A DNA stretch of 64,000 nucleotides, taken from contig NC_073744.1 in NCBI RefSeq assembly GCF_029784135.1, forward strand, positions 104,577,766 through 104,641,765, read 5' to 3'. Shown here piece after piece: positions 32,288-42,610 of this stretch (within the stretch, counting starts at the first letter, position 1; each line of letters starts with the position of its first letter). The translations under genes and the position numbers were made by a program. The notes beneath the pieces are model-generated. The model saw only the letters and a list, made by a program, of their open reading frames with translations. It ran no database searches and was not told where the DNA came from. The stretch comes from Toxorhynchites rutilus septentrionalis (lineage: Eukaryota > Arthropoda > Insecta > Diptera > Culicidae).

Positions 32288-33086
32288 TGATTTACGGTTT
32301 GAAAGAGAATGATATATTTTTCAGCGGATCCGCGCGTTTTATACACTAGCGGTACACGCTCACTGGATAGAGACAGACTCAGCCAAAGGGGCGAGTCCAA
32401 CGAGACGAACGAATGAGCGTTAAAAGGCAGCGATGGCAAAAAAATACATTCATTACGATTTGTTCGCTCGTTGGATTCACAGGCAGGCTAAAAAGAGTCC
32501 TTTTCAGGATCACAAAATTATCTTCAATCTAAAGAGTTTATTGTTTTGTTATCACTTGATATCCCCATCTTGTTCGGCTAAACCTTTCTGTTTAGCGATT
32601 GCGTTTACCACTCGCCACAGCTTTCACAGTTGGAAAATTTCTTCCCATCCAGCTTGTGACATATTGTACAGTAAATTACATTCAATGGCACGTCGCATTA
32701 CCACCACTCAGTGTCGGATTGGAGGTAATTTTAATCTGTAATTGAACATTTGCGATGACAGTGGTACAGTGTCGACTTTCAATGTGGGGTCATAATTTGG
32801 ACCCCGAACTCTATGTTTACAAAAATGTCCAACTAAATATGTCGCCTTACAGGTCCGTCCAATTAGCTAAATGTCGAGATAAGTGTAAATTACTGTACTT
32901 TCAATCTAGAAGCAATTTAAGAATTGGTGAAAGTCAATAACCTCAGAACATGTGCCAAATTCACATACTCATCATATCCTGGCAAACAAATTATGAAAAA
33001 ATCAATATGTGTTTTATTATTATTTTGGATATTGTTTTAGAAAGCATTGAACTGTATTTCCTAAACTCTTTTTTGGAAGGTTTAAT

Positions 33087-33102
33087 GGCCCTGAAAAGCG
33101 CC
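33087..33102 (-). promoter_or_regulatory. Histone-like 3' stem-loop
   Basis: Minus strand GGCGCTTTTCAGGGCC, downstream of the type-ii H2A pseudogene. Confidence 0.7.
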
Positions 33103-33343
33103 TTGTTTTATGAATTGGCTCCAATTTAGAAAACTTAGTACTCGTGGTTTTGAAAAAAACTATTTCGAACGCCCTCGATGCCGCATTGTTCTGGATTTGC
33201 CACCAAAGCAGTTTGTATAAAGAACAAACTTTTTCCTTCTTCTACCTGCTGCCGTTTTGCGATTGCGTTTGCCACTCGCCACTCGCTGCTACTGCCTGTT
33301 GTTGTCTTGATGTCCACCGAACCGAATGTGTTCTGTTCTGAAA

Positions 33344-33548
33344 GCGGGTTTTCTTATCGTCGCGAGCAGCTTTACCAACCAACTCGATCACTTCGGCGGC
33401 CGAAACTATATAACGCCGGCTAGGTGGACTGGTGCACTGGTACTAACGCGCTCGGCCTAGCTATCTTTGCGGGGAACTCCACATCAACACGGTTCGAGCG
33501 GGATTTTGCCTTTCCCTTCACTTTTCCTCCTTTACCATGTCCAGACAT
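33344..33548 (-). pseudogene. H2A: Histone H2A pseudogene (type ii)
   Basis: ATG at 33548 on the minus strand. It has the H2A tail to SRSNR, the same internal deletion and frameshift as the other copies, and KAARDDKKTR at the end. The leader and upstream CCAAT-like and AT-rich sequence up to the element terminus are retained. Confidence 0.88.
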
Positions 33549-34155
33549 GGCTGCTTGGGTTGGTTTGTTGATGTGTTGTGATGCGAACCGATGTGGTGTA
33601 CGGTTTGGATGAGAATGATCGTTACGGCAGCGGAGCATGGATTTTTAAGCTGACTGGTTAGCTCGAGCATTACGCATGTATGAGACTGCGACCAATGTTT
33701 CGTTCTTTTTTTTCTTTTTCCTTCCCAATCGTGCTTCATTCTATTTTGCTGCTGCTCTGGTTGCCCGTTTTGGTCGGTACGATTTGAGGAGCACAAAAAG
33801 TACCAATCAAAAATGGGCACATTGTGCATTTGGACAATGCTTGATATTTCACAATTATTCAATTATTTATCTCAAGAAAAATGAAATCTTATTCGTTATG
33901 ATAGATATATAGATATATTTCCTATCAATTGATGCAAAAACCTTTGCGATCTATTGAGAAATGCTCGAGTTATAAGCGTTCCAAATCTTGCATTTTTTCC
34001 TACTTGTTCAGTGCCTAAATTTCCATTTCACCCCCTATATCTTCCGGTTAGACGTAGTCCTACGTCAAAAAAATGACTTGACTAGAAAATGAATTGACTA
34101 GCGTTGACTAAAGGGCGAACACGAAATTATTGCGACACATTCAACAGGGCATAAC

Positions 34156-36830
34156 CTAGGTAGTGCGGACTGAATCAAAACGGCTGTCAAAAAAGATCCA
34201 ATTGAAATGTCAAAAGAGATCCAACGATCAGGAGTGTTATTTTTCTTATGATAATCAACACTATAAAAGAGGTATTGTTGTCAAGGGCAAAAATAAGTAA
34301 AATTATAAAATGAACGAATTACATTTTTCCGTCAATTGTTTAATTAACCATTGCATCTCTAAAAGACTTTCACTGAGCAACGCATTTTTAATGTCCCCTC
34401 TCTTTGTCATAACGTTTTTCCGAACGTAATAAAAACAAACAAAGTCAGAGTCACGTAAATGTTTACTCCTGCGATTTGGAAATATTCGATAAAAAGTGGA
34501 AGGAAGAGCTGCCAGATGATTTTTAAAAAAAGTCTGTAAAAACATGTGAATGTCTGTTAAAAATGTGGAAAAGTCTGTAAAAGTGTGCAGATCTATAGAA
34601 ATGTCTTTTAACGTTAATTTTCACTTATTCATTAATACTTTGTACATCACGATGCACGTAAGATTGTATTCTGTATATATATATATACAGCCATTCCATG
34701 CCAAATTAATATAGTGGTTCTCAGCTCTTCGTCAAAAGTGGTAATTTTGTTCTTTATCGCAAAACATTAAACTCGTATTTTTTTAATTTGTCATTAGGGT
34801 GCCCATTTCCATTTTAGGGTGATCCCAAAAATCATTTTTTCCACTTTTTCCCAAAATGACTTTTTTCAAAAATTTATAACTTTCGAACCACTCAACCGAT
34901 TTAGATGATCGACATATCAAATTTAAGCCAATGAGCTTTAATTGAGATATATTTAACTTGCATATAATCCTATGGATCCTATTTTTAATATGGATTGAAA
35001 GCTGAGCACTTTTGCATAAAATATCTCGATATCAGAGATGCTATTTTTTTCTTTTTTGAAATATGATTTTGCAAAACTAATCGATGGTTCGAAAAACAAT
35101 TTTTCCCCATTTTTCCCACTACAAAAAGTCATAACTTTCGAACTATTGGACCGATTCATATCATCGACATATCAAATTGAAGCTTACGAGATATATTTTT
35201 TTTTTAAATATTACTTTTGCGAAAAAATTGAATTTTGTTTTTGTAATTATGGATTGAGTTAGTTTTTCATAGTTTTCTCGGTTAAAGATAGGAGCGCTAT
35301 ATTTTTTTATATTTTTTTATGGAAAGCTGAGGAGTATTTACTTAACATATCTCGATATCAGAGATGCTATAATTATTGTTTTTAAGTTAGAATTTTGTAA
35401 ATTTAACATGTTTTAAGTCTTCGATCAATATTCATATGTGACTAAACTAGACCTATGCTACTAGAATCCAATCTTCCCGCAAGTGTGAGTTTTGCTTATT
35501 GGCTTCAATTTAATATATCGATCATCTAAATCGGTTCAGTAGTTCAAATGTTATGATTTTTTGCAGAAAGTTATTTTTGGACAAATGGGAAAAAATGATT
35601 TTTTTTTAAAATCATATCTAAAAAACGAAAAAATAGCAACCCTGATATCGAGATATGTTGTGTAAAAAATCCTCAGCTTTCAAGAAAAAATATAAAAATA
35701 TATAGCGCCCTCTAGTCCAAAGTCATAAAAAAAATAAAAAACGACTACAATCAATAATTACTAAAATATAATTATGTTTTTCGCAAGTTAAATATTTTTT
35801 TATAAAAGGCTAGGTCAATTTTATATGTCGATCATCTAAATCGATTCAGTGATTCAAATGTTATTAATTTTCATTTGTCATTTTTGGGAAAAAGTGGAAA
35901 AAAATGATTTTTCGGACCACTTAATAACTTATGTGCTGTAAGTGTGTTTAAATGTTTCAACGATCTACACATACATACATACACATACATACACAAACAT
36001 ACGCGTTGTTAATTTTTATAAAACACAGTATTTCTCCGTTGATATATTGGACATCCACCAAGGCTTGCGGTCTTGTCGTTTTTATTTTAAAAAAAAAATG
36101 CAGTGTATATTTTCCATCCGCCATGCAAGGCTATACAAGTTTTAGACCACCACACGGCCATGAACCATGTCTGTCGTAACAATATCGAACAGTAACCCAT
36201 ATTTCGTCATAAGCAGACCCGAAAGCAAATGTAAGTTGTTGAAAATAGAATGAAAATTTTTATTCGATGTTGTTTAAATACATAGGTTGCATAGTCCTGA
36301 CCCTAACTTCACTATTTTTCAATAAATCTCCTTGCATTTCAGCAAAACAATCTTGTCTAGAACAGAAAATAATTATCAGAGACAATTTTCGTTCAAGATT
36401 TTTCCTTACCTGCAGAGAATGCAATTGTTCATTAATTGTGAATAACCGTATCCTCTTTTTCGTCTGCAATGATGTCAAGGCAAAAGTACTTATGTGTATG
36501 AGTTCCAAACATCATACACACCAGATGGGCCAACAAGAAGGACTGCCGGGCCGCAGGTTGAGTATCGCTGGTCTAACGTCATGTGTATTGATATATACTA
36601 AATATAATAACTTTTCTGTATTAAAACTATGGAAAAATGTCATATGGTGAGTCAAATATTTTTGATGTGATGAATAGATGTGATGAATGTTTTACAGATA
36701 TGTCTGTAAATTTACAAACATATTTGTAAATCTGGCATCTTTGGTGGTCTGAGAATTTATTGCAAGAAATCGCTTGAAAACATGCAAGAATTTGCTTGAG
36801 AATGAAGTGGATTGAGTCCGCACCACTTAG
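34156..36830. mobile_element. Second hAT-type element (inside ITmD37E)
   Basis: The ends CTAGGTAGTGCGGACT and (reverse complement) CTAAGTGGTGCGGACT are flanked by a perfect 8-bp duplication GGCATAAC (34148-34155, 36831-36838). The interior is AT-rich and non-coding, and contains a TA-MITE copy. Near 36540 a segment ccgcaggttgagtatcgctg resembles yet another hAT end. Confidence 0.8.
34688..35930 (+). mobile_element. TA-target MITE (copy 3), enlarged and right-truncated
   Basis: It starts CAGCCATTCCATGCCAAATT in a TA-rich site, with the same roughly 130-bp end as copies 1 and 2. Blocks such as atcgacatatcaaattgaag and atatctcgatatcagagatg recur several times in both orientations, so the interior has been duplicated. 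No matching right TIR was found. Confidence 0.6.
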
Positions 36831-36944
36831 GGCATAACTTTTTTACCATTGGGTAAAAATCAACCAAATTTTGCACACTTTCTCATTGATGTGTATTGTC
36901 TACATGCTGTCAAACTCGAAGTCGTGTTTTTCGATTCAACGAAA

Positions 36945-37955
36945 ATGGAGGTGAACCAACGCGAGTTGAGAAAACAAATTCTTTCCAAACACCTGGAATT
37001 TCCTGACCTGTCTACACCGGCAGTTGGGAAGAATGTTGAACATTCACCATTCAACCGTCTCCAGAGTGTTGAAGCGGTTCCAGGAGCGGTTGACTTTGGA
37101 CCACGGCAAAGGAGCTGGAAGAAAACCGGGACCGGAGAACAAAAAGACGGAGGGAAAGGTGAAGCGGATGATTAAAGCAAATCCCAACGTCTCAAGCCAT
37201 GATTTGGCTAAAAAGATCGGCATGTCGCAGAGCTACGTCCAGAATGCAAAGAAGAGAGCTGGACTACATACATACAAGGTACAGAACTTCCCAACCCGCG
37301 ATGAGCGGTAACAATCGACGGCTAAAACTCGGGCACGGAAGCTCTACGAGAAGATGCTGACAAAATATGGCTGCTGTGTGATGGACGACGAAACGTGTAT
37401 AAAAGCCGATTTTAAGCAAACTCCGGGGTTGTAGTTTTTTACCGGCAATAGCAAGTTCGATGTGGACGACATATTTTAGAAGAAGAAAATGTCGAACTTC
37501 GCCTCCAAATATCTCGTTTGGCAGGCCATCTGCTCTTGTGGACTGAGGAGTGAGCCTTTCGTGACAAAGGGCACAGTAAATGGCGAGATCTACAAATCTG
37601 AGTGCCTCGAGAAGCGCATTTTGCCGTTCTTGCAGCAGCACGACGAAGCTCCGCTATTTTGGCCAGATTTGGCATCATGTCACTATTCTAAAAGTGCCCT
37701 GGAGTGGTATGAGGCCAATTCTGTCCATTTTGTTCCAAAGGACATGAACCCGCCAAACTGTCCGGAGCTGCGCCCGGTGGAGCAATAATGAAGCGGGAAC
37801 TTCGGAAGAGCAAAAAGACAATCAAAGACGAGAAGGACATGTTAAGAAAATGGGAAAAAACTGAGAAACTGGTACCGGATGACACTGTAAAGACTTTGAT
37901 AGAGGGCATCAAGCGAAAATGCGTTCAATTTTACACTCAAGGCTCCATCGATTAA
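36945..37955 (+). pseudogene. ITmD37E transposase, lightly damaged
   Basis: Cut-and-paste transposase of the DD37E mosquito family. From ATG 36945 it reads EVNQRELRKQILSKHLEF, HSTVSRVLKRFQERLTLDHG (helix-turn-helix), then GRKPGPENKKTEGKVKRMIK. Catalytic Asp 1 is in CVMDDET, Asp 2 in LFWPDLASCHYSKS, and the Glu in CPELRPVE, with 37 residues between the last two. Defects are a frameshift near 37060, a stop at about 37308 (after RDER), a stop at about 37431 (after TPGL), one near 37480, and a stop-like break after RPVEQ (37785). It ends QGSID at 37955. Catalytic residues remain, so loss is recent-looking. Confidence 0.88.
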
Positions 37956-38819
37956 CTTTTCTTTTGATTTTTGAAGTAAATATATGTATAAAACTACCCT
38001 AAAATTTTGCTTTGATTCTAAATATTATGAGAAAATTGGCATGACATTTTCGGTACGCAATAATTTCGTGTTCGCTCTTTAACGAGGATGACTGGTGAAC
38101 TAGTCCAGTCAGTGGTTATTTTAACTGACTCGACTAATGAATACAAATCTGCCTCTTCTTTCAACTGACTTCAATCCACATTTCCATTTCCCACTGACAC
38201 TAATTTTGTCACCACCGTATGCAATCTTATTGTACGTCCATATAAAGAGGAACGAAAACATGACTCCTGATGCAAAAAAGAAGTTACCCCATCAAATGGA
38301 CGGTTTATTTTCTACCCATCGTGAACTCACACCAACGAACTTAGATATTTATCAAGTATGCTATAAAGGTCCTCGCGTTAGTATTAGTAAGTATTAGCCG
38401 TGCAAAATAGCTCACACACAGCACGCTATTTTATACGTGTGAGTAATTTTCGTGTACGATACAAAAAAATCTAGCTTACCTGTACCGTTTGTTAAACCAC
38501 GGTGAACTCAAACATCGATGCATGCATAAATATACATGGGAAAGAGAGAGAGGAACGAATTCGTTTTGGGGGAAGTCACTTTAAAATGCAATGAGGACAA
38601 TTTGACTGGGAAGAATGAAATGATATAGTCGAGTCGGTAGAGGGAGATAGCGACTAAACGCCCGACTGACTGTTCAGTCGTTTTGGCGGAGAAACTGCGT
38701 GAAGAAGCCAAAAGCAATTACTAACTGACTACGGATAGAGTCAGTCGGTGAGTCAGCCGACTATCCTCAGTTGACTATGACTATGCCGTGCCCTGGTCTC
38801 AAGTTATAGCGCGTCAAAG

Positions 38820-39870
38820 ATGGAGTCCAGCAAGCAAGAAATTCGCCATATTTTACATTTTTACTACTTGCGAGGTAAAACTGCAACGAAGGCGGCCGAG
38901 AAAATTCGTGTAGTTTATGGACCCGATACTGTAACGATTCGCACAGCACACCGTTGGTTTGATCGATTTCGTTCTGGTGTAGTGGTTGTCGAAGATACAC
39001 CCCGTACTGGTAGGCCAATCATCGTGGAAACCGATAAAATCGTTGAAATCATCCAAGTAGACCGGCATGTTAGCACTCGCTCGATTGGTCAGGAACTGGG
39101 TATAGACCATTAAACCGTTTGGAACCATTTGCAGAAGATTGGATTCCTAAAAAAGCTGGATGTATGGGTGCCACACGAGTTGACGCAAAAAATCTTTTAG
39201 ACCGAATCAACGCCTGCGATGCACTGCTGAAACGGAACGAACTCAACCCATTTTTGAAGAAGATGGTGACTGGTGATAAAAGTGGATCACGTACGACAAC
39301 CTAAAGAGAATAAGTCGTGGTCGAAGCGCGGTGAGCCGGCCCAAACCATCGCCAAGCCCGGATTGACGACCAGGAAGGTTTTACTGTGTGTTTGGTGGGA
39401 TTGGGAGGGAATCATCCACTATGAGCTGCTCAACTATGGCCAGACCCTCAACTCGGTTCTCTACTGTGAGCAGCTTGACCGTTTGAAGCAGGCGATTGAC
39501 CAGAAGCGGCCAGAAATGATCAATAGGAATGGTGTTGTTTTTCACCAGGGCAACGCTCGGCCTCACACATCTTTGATGACCCGCCAGAAGCTAAGGGAGC
39601 TCGGATGGGATGTCCTATTGCACCCACCGTATAGTCCGGACCTGGCTCGAAGTGATTATCATCTCTTCCGGTCCATGCAAAACGCCCTTGGTGATACAAA
39701 GTTGGCCTCAAAAGAGGCTTGCGACAACTGGCTGTCTGAGTTTTTTGCAAATAAGGAGGAGGGGGGGGGGTTATAAGGTGGGGATAATGAAGTTGCCTTC
39801 TAAATGGCAACAGGTTTGCGAACAAAACGACGCATATATGTTAAATAGAGCGTCAAATTTCGATCAGAAA
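38820..39870 (+). pseudogene. mariner transposase (DD34D) with a mutated catalytic Asp
   Basis: ATG 38820 opens ESSKQEIRHILHFYYLRGK, then a paired-like HTH with IRTAHRWFDRFRSG, TPRTGRPIIVE and RSIGQELGIDH. A stop (TAA) at about 39111 and frame changes follow. Then come WVPHELTQKNLLDRINACD, MVTGDK (first Asp), SWSKRGEPAQTIAKPGL, and HQGNARPHTS where the family has HQDNARPHTS. The second catalytic Asp is thus Gly. The third Asp is in YSPDLARSDYHLF at the 34-residue spacing. The G-run at 39764-39772 causes a C-terminal frameshift. Confidence 0.9.
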
Positions 39871-39989
39871 TACAACATTTCTTTTTCCCCAATTTTTATC
39901 TCGAAGATTTGAGGATGGCGTAAAATAAACGAAAAAGTACGTTTTTCACTATCCTATCCTATCCTAATCCTAATCTGATAGAGAATATG

Positions 39990-40640
39990 ATGCCATATCA
40001 ATTGGGTACCACACCAATTAACACAAAAAAAAACATGATAGATCAAATTTCTATCTGCGATGCTTTGGCTAAATGGAATGAACCCGACCTATTTCTTGAA
40101 TGGATGGTACCTGGGGATGATAAATGGATCACATATGACAATATTGTGTGAAAAAGATGGTAGAAGCGTGGCGAGTGTCTCAAACGGTGGCCAAATCTGG
40201 ACTAACGGCCAGTAAGGTGCCACTGTAGATTTGAGGGACTTTAAAGGAATCGTTTATTATTTGTTGCTCCGTATTGCCAAACACTTAATTCAGATCTCTA
40301 CTGTAAACAATAGAACCGTTTGAAACTAGCGATTGACCAGAAACGATCAGAATTGACCAACAGAAGAGGTGTTGTGTTCCATCAGGACAACACAAGGCCA
40401 CACACGTCCGTAGTGACTTGGTTGGGAAGTTCCAATGCATCCACCATATATTCCGGATTAGGCACCAAGCGAATACCACAATTTTCTCGCATTGCGAAAT
40501 TGGGATCAAGAGAAGATTGTAAAAATCGAACACTAGAGCTTTTCGTCAAAAAGACCATGAGAGACGCATTATGAAGCTATACAACAAATCGGTGCATATT
40601 TGGCCCAAATCGGACAATTCGAAGGTTGGGGGTTTCCCTT
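39990..40640 (+). pseudogene. Second mariner transposase fragment, more diverged
   Basis: Readable in pieces: ISICDALAKWNEPDLFLEWM, VPGDDKWITYDN (first Asp), NSDLYCKQ, RLKLAIDQKRSELTNRRG, HQDNTRPHTSVVT (second Asp intact), and a ruined YSPD region near 40450, then NRTLELFVKK. It lies about 90 bp past the previous mariner in the same orientation, but the sequence is clearly a different, older copy. Many stops and indels. No TIRs found. Confidence 0.75.
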
Positions 40641-40667
40641 TCCCCTACCTAATGTATTTAGAACTAG

Positions 40668-40925
40668 CTGACCCGGCGAACTTCGTCTCGCCCAATTTTT
40701 TTTTATATGAACTCATTCGAACATTCGCGTTTTCTTACTGAGCGAATGATGACGAATTTCATGATGTAATTGTAGAACAAATGGAAATTCAATTTTATGG
40801 ATTTTCCGACCTTGCTTCAGAGTTTTCCAAAAAAATTCCGATTTTTCTCTCCGCTATATTGATCGGACCTCGGGTTTTCCTCTTATCAACACATTTGGTC
40901 TTCCATTTTTATTTATATAGATCAT
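40668..40925 (+). repeat. Interspersed repeat beginning agctgacccggcgaacttcg
   Basis: This opening motif, followed by an AT-rich tail ending atttatatagatc, is a very common insect repeat type. A short inverted piece (cgaagttttccgggtcagct) lies at 48726-48745. I cannot assign the class. Confidence 0.5.
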
Positions 40926-40929
40926 AAGT

Positions 40930-41147
40930 TGTTGAATTGCTGGTAACCCTAAATCATCTTCAAACATGTAACGTAGAGTTACGGAAGAAAAACGATTGTT
41001 TCTAGCCATTATGAAAAGTAACGTTCATTGTTAAATGTTGTTCACTACAGGCCTGTTCACAAAATTATATTGTCAAGAGTTATGACTATTTGTTGAAGGA
41101 ATTATAATTGGAGGTGGACTTAATGTAAGAATCATTATATATATATC

Positions 41148-41234
<87 letters not shown>
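40930..41234 (+). repeat. BEL/Pao 5' LTR
   Basis: Begins TGTTGAATTGCTGGTAACCC and runs into a (TA)n tract, so the exact 3' boundary is obscured. It matches 46181 onward except for four small differences. Confidence 0.8.
41137..41232. repeat. (TA)n microsatellite inside the 5' LTR
   Basis: About 90 bp of nearly pure TA. The 3' LTR carries a shorter tract (about 46389-46439) at the same place. Confidence 0.95.
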
Positions 41235-41236
<2 letters not shown>

Positions 41237-41255
41237 GGTTGGCAGTAAGCAGCAG

Positions 41256-42610
41256 ATGCAGTACCACGAAGAGTTACGCGAAAGAAAGCAGTTTCCAGAG
41301 AATTCACAAAAACAATATTTACATCCTCGACAGAGTAACCAACATGTGTCAAATGAACAGTTGACAAGACAGATGCATTCTACTGTCTTAAACGCTCCTG
41401 ATTTAGTTGACACTTCATTAATAAATAAACAAACGAAAGTATTCAATGCTTTGCCTATGTCGACACTTCTGAATGTTTACGAAAATAAAGCACAATGTTC
41501 GGGATTGAATCAGACACCCTATGGAGGACGTACTGTAGACTCTCGTTTCCCACCATACGTACCTCCGGTTCTCCCTAACGGCGGTAATTCTACAGCGATG
41601 TTAAATTCAGGGAACTGTATTTAATCGGGTACATTACCCATTACTGGTGAATTCCAAATTCCTTCTCCGCAACAACTTGCAGCACGTCAAGTTGTTCCTC
41701 GAAGTTTACCTACATTTGATGGCAACTGCAGCGATTGGTCTATTTTCTACAGTAGCTACATACATTCAACGAACATGTGTGGCTATAGTAACGAACAGAA
41801 TTTACCTCGTCTCCAGGAGTGCCTGAGAGGACGAGCCAAAGAAGCTGTTAGCAGTTTGCTATTACATCCGTCATCAGTCCCTAAAGCGATAACCACGTTA
41901 CAAATGTTGTATGGAAATCCTGAGAAAATAGTGCATAGTCTCCTGAATAAAGTACGTGCAACAGCTGCACCTAGACCAGATAAACTGGATACGCTGATAA
42001 ATTATGGTCTAACAGTTCAAAATTTATGCGGTCATTTGCGTGCGGTTGGAATGGAGGCACATCTAATAATCCTACTCTTCTTCAGGAATTAGTTGATAAG
42101 CTTCCTCCCAATATAAAACTTGACTGGGCTCTTCACCAACAGCGGAATCCTGGTGCGGATTTGGGCACATTTGGTGATTATATGACAACAATAGTAGCAG
42201 CCGTGAGTAATGTGACGATAGCGACTGGCAAAGAAAAAGGATATGTAAATTTCCACACACAAGAAGAAAATACAAACCAATTTCACAACGACGATTACAG
42301 AATAAAAACCCACTCTGAACGATGTCCAATATGCGATGAAAGAGGTCATTTGGTACGCGATTGCATTGAATTTAAAACAATGAGTTTACAAGATCGTTGG
42401 AATACAGTCGAAGAGCTTCGTCTATGTAGACGATGTTTAATTTCTCATAAACGTTGGCCATGCAAAGTAGGGGTTTGCGGAATCGGTGGGTGCCCTTCTC
42501 GTCATTCCCGATTATTGCATCCTGGGAAACCCGATAATTCAGCTCCTCCATCTGTGGAAAGTGGAATTGTTTCGTTACATCGACAACCATCCGAGCTCAT
42601 TCTTTTCCGT
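41256..42610 (+). pseudogene. gag: BEL/Pao gag
   Basis: Gag forms the particle and binds RNA. The frame opens at 41256 and is broken by TAA at 41622-41624, after which it continues in frame: RSLPTFDGNCSDWSIFYSSY, the BEL gag signature, then LPRLQECLRGRAKEAVSSLL and LQMLYGNPEKIVHSLLNKV. A one-base deletion near 42055 shifts to the frame that carries LLQELVDKLPPNIKLDW and the knuckle CPICDERGHLVRDC at about 42322-42366. A second Cys-rich part, LCRRCLISHKRWPCK, precedes the protease. Family features are clear. Confidence 0.85.

Larger units (their letters stand above)
31578..34073 (-). mobile_element. Histone H2A-carrying Helentron-like element, both termini present
   Basis: The left (3') terminus is an A-run, gacgggtgggtaatgtcggt with hairpin GGTAATGTCGGTGATATAACC (one base longer than shown elsewhere), then TGACGTAGGACTA. 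The right (5') terminus is agacgtagtcctacgtcaaa at 34050-34073. At 2.5 kb it is the simplest full-length copy and serves as the reference for the 13.5-20.7 kb composite. It contains a type-i and a type-ii H2A pseudogene with their stem-loops. A small array of tcctgcatacaatatgttgt repeats lies at 31728-31815, where the other copies have a longer spacer. Confidence 0.8.
34111..38079 (+). mobile_element. ITmD37E transposon, interrupted by a second hAT element
   Basis: The left TIR AAGGGCGAACACGAAATTAT after TA (34109) matches the reverse complement of the right end (AAGAGCGAACACGAAATTAT, then TA at 38080). Without the inserted 2675-bp hAT and its 8-bp duplication, the element is about 1.29 kb, right for this family. 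It encodes one transposase. Confidence 0.85.
31484..38795. mobile_element. hAT-type element inserted in the mariner, itself loaded with nested elements
   Basis: The ends CAGGGCCCG and (reverse complement) CAGGGCACGG form short TIRs. The 8-bp target duplication GTCTCAAG is perfect (31476-31483 and 38796-38803), as expected for hAT. Its own DNA is only about 850 bp (31484-31577, 34074-34110, 38080-38795). The rest is the H2A-carrying element and an ITmD37E transposon. The right part (38580-38790) is unusually rich in GACT/AGTC motifs. No transposase, so non-autonomous. Confidence 0.85.
31326..39896 (+). mobile_element. mariner element (DD34D) split by a 7.3-kb nested insertion
   Basis: The 5' TIR TTGGGTTGGGGAAAAAGAAA follows a TA at 31324. 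The 5' UTR runs to 31483, and the element resumes at 38796 after a hAT insertion, with transposase to about 39870. The right TIR (acatttctttttccccaa) ends near 39896. Removing the insertion leaves about 1.25 kb, the usual mariner size. Confidence 0.85.

Noticed and set aside
36267..36650. 127-residue open frame inside the second hAT as transposase
   Set aside because: No hAT or BED-finger motifs; it is probably chance in AT-rich DNA.
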